Below are positions 58,544 through 64,000 of a DNA stretch of 64,000 nt, one piece after another; the stretch's first letter is position 1; each line of letters opens with the position of its first letter. The DNA lies in contig BQMF02000022.1 of the NCBI GenBank assembly GCA_027922465.2, positions 186,001-250,000 of the forward strand, read 5' to 3'. This DNA comes from Turritopsis dohrnii. Its lineage: Eukaryota; Cnidaria; Hydrozoa; Anthoathecata; Oceaniidae. The notes below the pieces were generated by a model. The model saw nothing but the letters and a program-made list of their open reading frames with translations. It made no database searches and had not been told where the DNA came from. The translations under genes and the position numbers were made by a program.

Positions 58544-59210
58544 TTGTTTGAATTTGTAGTTGGCACGGTGCATGGTGATTAGGAAGGCTGATCGTAGTAA
58601 TTAGTAAAAGTTAAAAACTGATATCACAAATGAAAGGTTAATGGAAATAAAAACTATTTTATACTATTGAGCTAACAAATGGTGGCATACAAACTTATTT
58701 AAATAGCTAGAGAAACGTCAAATAAAAGTGATGCAGTAGACAGATATTTTTGATGTTGGAGTTGAAAATGACATTGAGCTGAGCTGTACTAATCCGAACT
58801 TAAAAAAGCAATACAACCTACACCATGTGTACAAACGAACGGAAACACAAGCCATAGATATTTAAAAAACAAAAGCTCGCCTATTTCACTCTGTTTACAA
58901 AATATTGATATACAAAATATTCCTTACGATCCTTTGGAACTTTAATTTCTTTTTAAAACCATTTAACATTGATCAAAGAAACTTTGAAATCTAAGTGGGG
59001 TTACTGCGCTGGCATTTTGAAGATACTGCACGTTCGCTTCATGTATTGATTTCATGTAAACTGATGCACGAAGTATACATTTTTTGGCTACACGACGATC
59101 GATTTGCATTTCAAACACCTCGCGTATACGCGATTTGAAAAACACTTCAAGTTGTAAATCTACTCAAAAAAACAATGACCGTGAAACCATTGCTTGTTGC
59201 ACCGTCAGTC
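58544..59210. other. non-coding stretch, nothing recognised
   Basis: No supported feature. Confidence 0.5.
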
Positions 59211-59790
59211 AAATGTAGTAACTCCGTCAAATGTAGTAAATTTTCTACGACAAATGTAGTAACTCCGTCAAATGTAGTAAAAATCTCCGTCAAATGTAGT
59301 GACGCTAAATGTAGTAAAAATCTACGACAAATGTAGTAACTCCGTCAAATGTAGTAAACCTACGACAAATGTAGTAAACACCTTTAAGTTTAGAATGAGC
59401 CATAAGTAGGCCAAACACGTGAAGGTCTTCACCAGGTAACATTTCATAGGCTATCAGGTGGCTGCATAATTAAAACCAAAATCGCGCATGCGCAGTAAAA
59501 AAGACGCTAATATGAGCTGAATGAGGCGTAATTAGGAAAAATACATTAAGGTCTTCGGCAAGCAATTTTTCCAGTGCTATCAGGTGGCTGTGTAATAAGC
59601 CTAGAATTTGCGCATGCGCATTTACAGAATGTTAGTACACGTAAAATTAGTCGTAATTATAAAAACACATGAACGTCTTCACAAGGTAACTTTTCAAAAG
59701 CTATCAGGTGGCCATAAAATAAAACCAAAAATCGCGGATGCGCAGTGAAATACCCGGATAACATGACTTAGGTGAGCCATAATTGGACAA
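59211..59790 (+). repeat. GTAGTAA minisatellite followed by GCGCATGCGCAGT monomers
   Basis: From 59211 to 59375 the unit GTCAAATGTAGTAACTCC repeats about nine times. About three to four direct monomers of roughly 115-120 bp follow with GAGCCATAAxTAGGxxAAAC, GTCTTCACCAGGTAAC and CGCGCATGCGCAGTAAAA. The layout equals 1497-1790 and the inverted end at 45.1 kb. Confidence 0.75.
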
Positions 59791-59989
59791 ACCTCATTAA
59801 AGTCATCAAAGTGTAACATTGCTGACATAAACCAGGCCATTGCATCCATTTTTCATCTTTGATATTGTATTCCTCCAGACACAAGACACAGTGATTTTCG
59901 TCAGATAATTCTGATAATTCATGACGACAAATAATAAAAATGTACAGTGTTGCATGAATACACAATAAAATAAACATGTTCATTTTGTT

Positions 59990-60310
59990 ATAACGTGCTG
60001 TAGTAATGTTGCAACTTTTTATATGTTGTATTGATTTGGCATATCAAAGCAACATTTCTTAAAACATTTTGATTTTGAACGTTAAATTGAACGTCAAATC
60101 GAATGGTTAGCATGATGGTATCTATTTTGAAAAGACTTAAATTGTTTCCGAAAATGAAATGTTTTAGAGACAATGTTGCAAGTAAATAACCACCCTCTCA
60201 AACGATTGCAACATTTTTGCAGATGTTGCATCGAATGTTGCATGAAATGTTGTGTTTGTTTGACCAGCACTTGAAGGGTGGAAGCTTTGGTAGTGGTACG
60301 AAAACCATTT
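59990..60310. repeat. ATGTTGCA-rich stretch
   Basis: ATGTTGCA and AGCAACATTT recur several times in both orientations, for example near 60007, 60048, 60172, 60205, 60222 and 60234. This resembles the interior of a MITE, but no clear ends or target duplication could be fixed. The minus-strand frames here are by-products. Confidence 0.4.
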
Positions 60311-60479
60311 TTCGACAATAAATTGAATGATTATTTGTTATTGGAGAAAACATGCAAGTGGCGTTAAAAGTCCACTGAATTCTAAATTAAGTAAGTTGGT
60401 AAGAGATTAGCAGAAGGGAATGAGAACTTTATTGATGTTCTGGAGGTCGCTGAAGGTGAAGAGATTTTTTATCTATTTT

Positions 60480-60850
60480 TGTCGGACGGAATCATTCAAA
60501 ATAAATCGCTATTCCCGACAATTGAAAACCAAAATCAGGTATTTGAAGTGAAAGTGATAATCTTCCTTACATACATCGATACTTTAGAAACATAAACATT
60601 TGGTAGTTATCATTCACTTTGCTACGAAGAACTTTTTCAATTCGACTTTGTTGTCGGACGGAAAAAACATAGGGAGCACTGTTTAAAACCATTTTTTACC
60701 ATGATTCTTTCCGGTAAAAGTTTTATGCCTTTAGTTTTCACTTACGTTGTTTCTAAGCTTTAAATCACCATAAAACAATGCTTTAGCAGAACTTTTAACA
60801 CTTAAAAAGATCTATAAACTTAAATAGAAAAAATTCCGTCCGATTAAATA
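60480..60850. repeat. GTCGGACGGAA motif cluster, second locus
   Basis: GTCGGACGGAA at about 60480 and 60651, and inverted TTCCGTCCGA at about 60833, match the motif seen four times at 45.67-46.19 kb. Confidence 0.5.
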
Positions 60851-60853
60851 AAT

Positions 60854-61231
60854 TTGTTACCAGCATTAAGCAAAATGTCGATTTTTGAAAATTTCGAGAC
60901 ACAGTCATCAAAAAGTTGTTTTTCTGAAAATATAAGATATGAAGAACCGAAAAAATATAACGAAAACCTACTTAAACCAGTTTTATTTTTTTGTGTCGGC
61001 GAGACCCTTTTTATAACAGAGTCTGCTATCGAGGGAGGAGCAATATCAGCTTCTATTGAGCAACACGCAACTCTGGAACTCCACTCCTTCCCTAAAGATG
61101 ATTGGAAAGGAGCTCAGGTTACAAATTATCTAACAGTAAAGGCTGCAGTTATTCCTTATGACACATTTACATCCACAGAGGTAATTGGCATAGCAGACAC
61201 TGCTACGCAGTTTGATATCTACGCTCGTTAG
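60854..61231 (+). CDS. hypothetical protein, unrecognised
   Basis: A 125-residue frame from a GTG-like or upstream start; the first ATG inside is at 60875. The sequence is not low-complexity and mixes acidic and hydrophobic stretches (LLKPVLFFCVGETLFITES, then EVIGIADTATQFDIYAR). After the stop, two further short frames to about 61385 (LDEFLKAGYAKEDFATV; HFDGVFFRIFNPTSLASK) keep a protein-like composition, so a longer gene may have been broken. I do not recognise the family. It lies beside the GTCGGACGGAA cluster and may belong to a mobile element. Confidence 0.3.
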   Translation: MLPALSKMSIFENFETQSSKSCFSENIRYEEPKKYNENLLKPVLFFCVGETLFITESAIEGGAISASIEQHATLELHSFPKDDWKGAQVTNYLTVKAAVIPYDTFTSTEVIGIADTATQFDIYAR

Positions 61232-61399
61232 ATGAGTTCCTCAAAGCTGGATACGCAAAGGAAGACTTTGCAACGGTCACGCTGTTCTGACTGCAGCCAA
61301 CAAATTGCACTTTGATGGAGTATTCTTTAGAATTTTTAATCCCACCTCACTGGCAAGTAAACGTGGAAGCAGGTCTGACACGCAACGAATCACTTGATT

Positions 61400-63427
61400 T
61401 TAAAATCTACAAGAAAAGAAAAAGATCATTGACATTATGATATATGAAACTAATTTCTAAAAAGTTTCCGTTTTATTATGGTAAAAAGGATAACAGCGAA
61501 AATGAAAAAAACTGCTGTTGTTCATTCAATCTTTCCGGCTGAATTACCTTCCACTTATGTTTTTGTCGAAAATTCGAATAAGTGCCCATCTCTGCTGAAG
61601 GTTGAAGGTTGGACGCTTATTCGAGGGTAAGGGCGTTTATTCGAGCCATTACGTATGTGTTTAAGTCAGTGTTATTGTTTTGGACTTGGCAAAAAGTGTT
61701 GTTTTTTTTAGAGCTTAAATTTCGTATCATGGGTGCTTGCTTAAAAGCTCAAACTGTTTTTAATAGACAAACGATTGAAAATTCCAATTTTCCCCCCAAA
61801 GCTACATGACTTTAAAGTAAGGAGCAATATTATCATGAAAATACTCCTTCAGTGTTAAGAAGGAGATATTCCACTAGAAATATCTGTCAATCCCCTGATG
61901 CTCGCTGTTTGAAATTCAGAACACCAATAGTTATTTTCAATATGAATCAAATTAACAAATGCTAGATGTGCTAAAGCTCTTTGGCATGACGTATTCCATA
62001 AATATTTTATTGAGTACTTTATTGATGGTTCAATTGTTTGATTTCTTTGCCATTTTAAGCATTTTTTTAAATTTGGAAATGTCAAATTTCATTCTGTTAA
62101 AGCTTTATTAGGAAATTTCTTTTTGTAAGGAGCTGCCTTGGATTCTGAAAGTCCATTACAGTTGTTAACTGAAAAAAGCATTGTAGTATTTACCCATTTT
62201 CGAAACATTCCTCGAAAACCATCCATGCGAAAACGTAGTTGTTTCAATAAAAATAGTACATCTTTGAAATTAGAAGTAGCAGATTATTGTATTTTTCATT
62301 CAAATGAAGTTGGACATAAAATGGAGCTTCCTGAGATAAAATATTCCAGTTGGTCCAGAAACAAGAGACTGTAACTTAGGAATCGTACATCTTCGTTGAT
62401 TTTTCGATAAGAAAGACTTAAATTTTCCACATTACCAAAGTTTTGTCATTGTGAAGAGCGTCCAATGAAGGAAATATCCCATAATCCATTTTCAAAATAA
62501 TAAAAAATGGCCTTGTTCAGACAGAAACCCAGTTAAATGCCATTCTAAGGTGCGCTGGCTGTCCACAAAAGCAACGTTACTTTGATATTACAAATATTAA
62601 AATTTTATTTACACATAGTTGTACCACTGCTATTGTGAAAAACTTCAATTTGTTTTAAATTTTTTACAGTTAGCTTTTCTAGTAATGTCATTTCAACAAA
62701 ACTAAAAATGGAATATTTCATTTCAAAGTTCTCCCCATTCTGAAATTATTTTTTCTAACAACTTCTTATTATAGAAATACGTTTTCAAAGGTCTTCTGAG
62801 TAAATTAGCGGTCCAATGATGTGCGAATTATATTTTTGACTTTTCACGTCAAATTTATAAAGGAATAATTCATCCAAAAGTGCTCTTTGAAGCTGAATTC
62901 GAGGATCGAACTATCCAAGAGTTTAATAAACCATGTTTTTTATTGAGAAAACTAGAAATTCGAATATGCCTTGCTTGTCAGCTCCTGAAAACCTTGAAAT
63001 TATTTGCAATATGATAAGGTTCGTCTTTTCTGAAATGTTTTCTCCCAAATTTTAAAAACTCATTCCTTTATAACGAAAAAGCTACTTTTTGGAATTTTAA
63101 AGAACCAATTATTGCCAAGTGAAAAATAAGACTTTATTAAGAGTAGCAACATTGCTCAAGACTAAGGAAATGTACAAGTTATGTGAACTTAAACACACGT
63201 ATTCGTTTTCAAGATATTGTAAAAACGATAGCAGTTCAGACAAAAAAAACACGCATCTTCGCAAAAAATAGTAATGAATGAAAAATTGAAAAATCTATAT
63301 GAAATGCGTACTTTTAAAACGCAACTTTAATTCTAAACAAAAAACTAGAAAAAATAATTGAGTCAGAAACAAGAAAATGTTTTTTCTAGTTTTTTCTAGT
63401 TGTTTCTAAACTCAAGACAAGATCCAG
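61400..63427. other. non-coding stretch, nothing recognised
   Basis: Short frames at 61609-61809, 61855-62085 and 62138-62374 show no family and no splice support. GGACGCTTATTCGAGGGTAA near 61610 resembles MITE interiors such as that at 27.6 kb. Confidence 0.4.
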
Positions 63428-64000
63428 ATGGCGCAAAACGGTACTTGCCACAAGAATACTTCCGAAATTTTACTTAAAGTTCTTAAAAGTTCTGTAAACG
63501 TTATTTCTTGAAATATCTTACTGGTGGAAAACAGGCATAAACGATATTATAATGTTTAAAATTACTAACTCGTGTAAATAGGGTCTAATTGTAACACACC
63601 AGCAATTTAATTTATTACAGAACAAAAGAATTATACATGCATGAGCTGTTTATAACGTACATTTTTTTATAAGAGCTTATGTAGAGAAAAAACTCGTTCC
63701 TTCGAAAAACAAATGTGTGTTTTGAATTATAATTTCTTGAAACCGAAAATGAAGTCGAACAGATTAACTTCCTTTTTTTTAACTCGATTTTTGAAAACCT
63801 TGATGTTCAAAGACGGAACAGATAGCTAACAAACGTAGAAAGTAATAAGAAAGTCTGATCTGTGCTTTACTGACACGAAAAACATAACTATTTTCAAGTG
63901 CCAAAGTACATTGATTCAGTACCATAAGTAACTAAAAGTCCCAGTTTTATGTAGACCTATTTGATTAATATCCATTCCCTCCTCAATTAAGTGATAAAAT
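63428..64000 (+). repeat. R1 dispersed repeat, cut by the window end
   Basis: It begins GATCCAGATGGCGCAAAAC and is almost the same as the inverted copy at 47.6-48.15 kb, including AACAGGCATAAACGATATTA and GCATGAGCTGTTTATAACG. It continues past the window. Confidence 0.8.

Overview
The window is nuclear DNA of an AT-rich invertebrate animal. It has no operons or bacterial gene spacing. It has GT-AG introns, TATA boxes, AATAAA signals and a mixed load of animal transposons: Helitron, Tc1/mariner and pogo, PIF/Harbinger, BEL/Pao, Penelope-like, non-LTR and tyrosine-recombinase elements. I cannot name the species; the mix would suit several invertebrate phyla. Most open frames are chance or transposon relics, and only four stretches look like host genes.

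Host genes. (1) At 3602-6396 (+) a four-exon gene with only phase-1 introns reads as signal peptide, acidic linker, peritrophin-type chitin-binding domain (CBM14) and a complete Cu/Zn superoxide dismutase. This predicts a secreted, chitin-anchored SOD and is the best biological find here. (2) At 36147-40599 (-) a long exon encodes a beta-helix-like ectodomain, a Cys-rich region and about ten membrane segments. It carries four apparent frameshifts, and its 5' end lies upstream. (3) At 18646-19353 (-) a small gene for a secreted two-cysteine peptide can be built from three exons with good splice sites. (4) At 43396-43659 (-) a short Cys-containing frame has a well placed TATA box.

Mobile DNA by region. 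0.1-9.2 kb: a pogo-like element, a Harbinger-type MITE and several TA-flanked MITEs around the SOD gene. 9.97-13.1 kb: four Helitrons joined head to tail without spacer. 14.7-16.7 kb: dead mariner and tyrosine-recombinase genes. 19.6-24.0 kb: a Helitron split by a pogo-like transposon that is itself split by a non-LTR fragment. 24.6-26.0 kb: a reverse transcriptase relic, a GACGTC-rich tandem repeat and a Penelope GIY-YIG domain. 30.5-33.5 kb: a fold-back element whose terminal repeats are built of a 19-bp minisatellite. 43.9-46.2 kb and 59.2-60.9 kb: a second repeat system with GTAGTAA minisatellites, GCGCATGCGCAGT-bearing monomers and scattered GTCGGACGGAA motifs. 46.5-51.2 kb: four TA-flanked mariner-class elements in a row. 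51.2-58.5 kb: a BEL/Pao retrotransposon with near-identical LTRs, split by a two-gene Harbinger transposon. A dispersed repeat called R1 here recurs at about 5.3, 14.8, 32.3, 47.3 and 63.4 kb.

Frames and boundaries were read by eye. Family names rest on motifs recognised in the translations and no database search was run.
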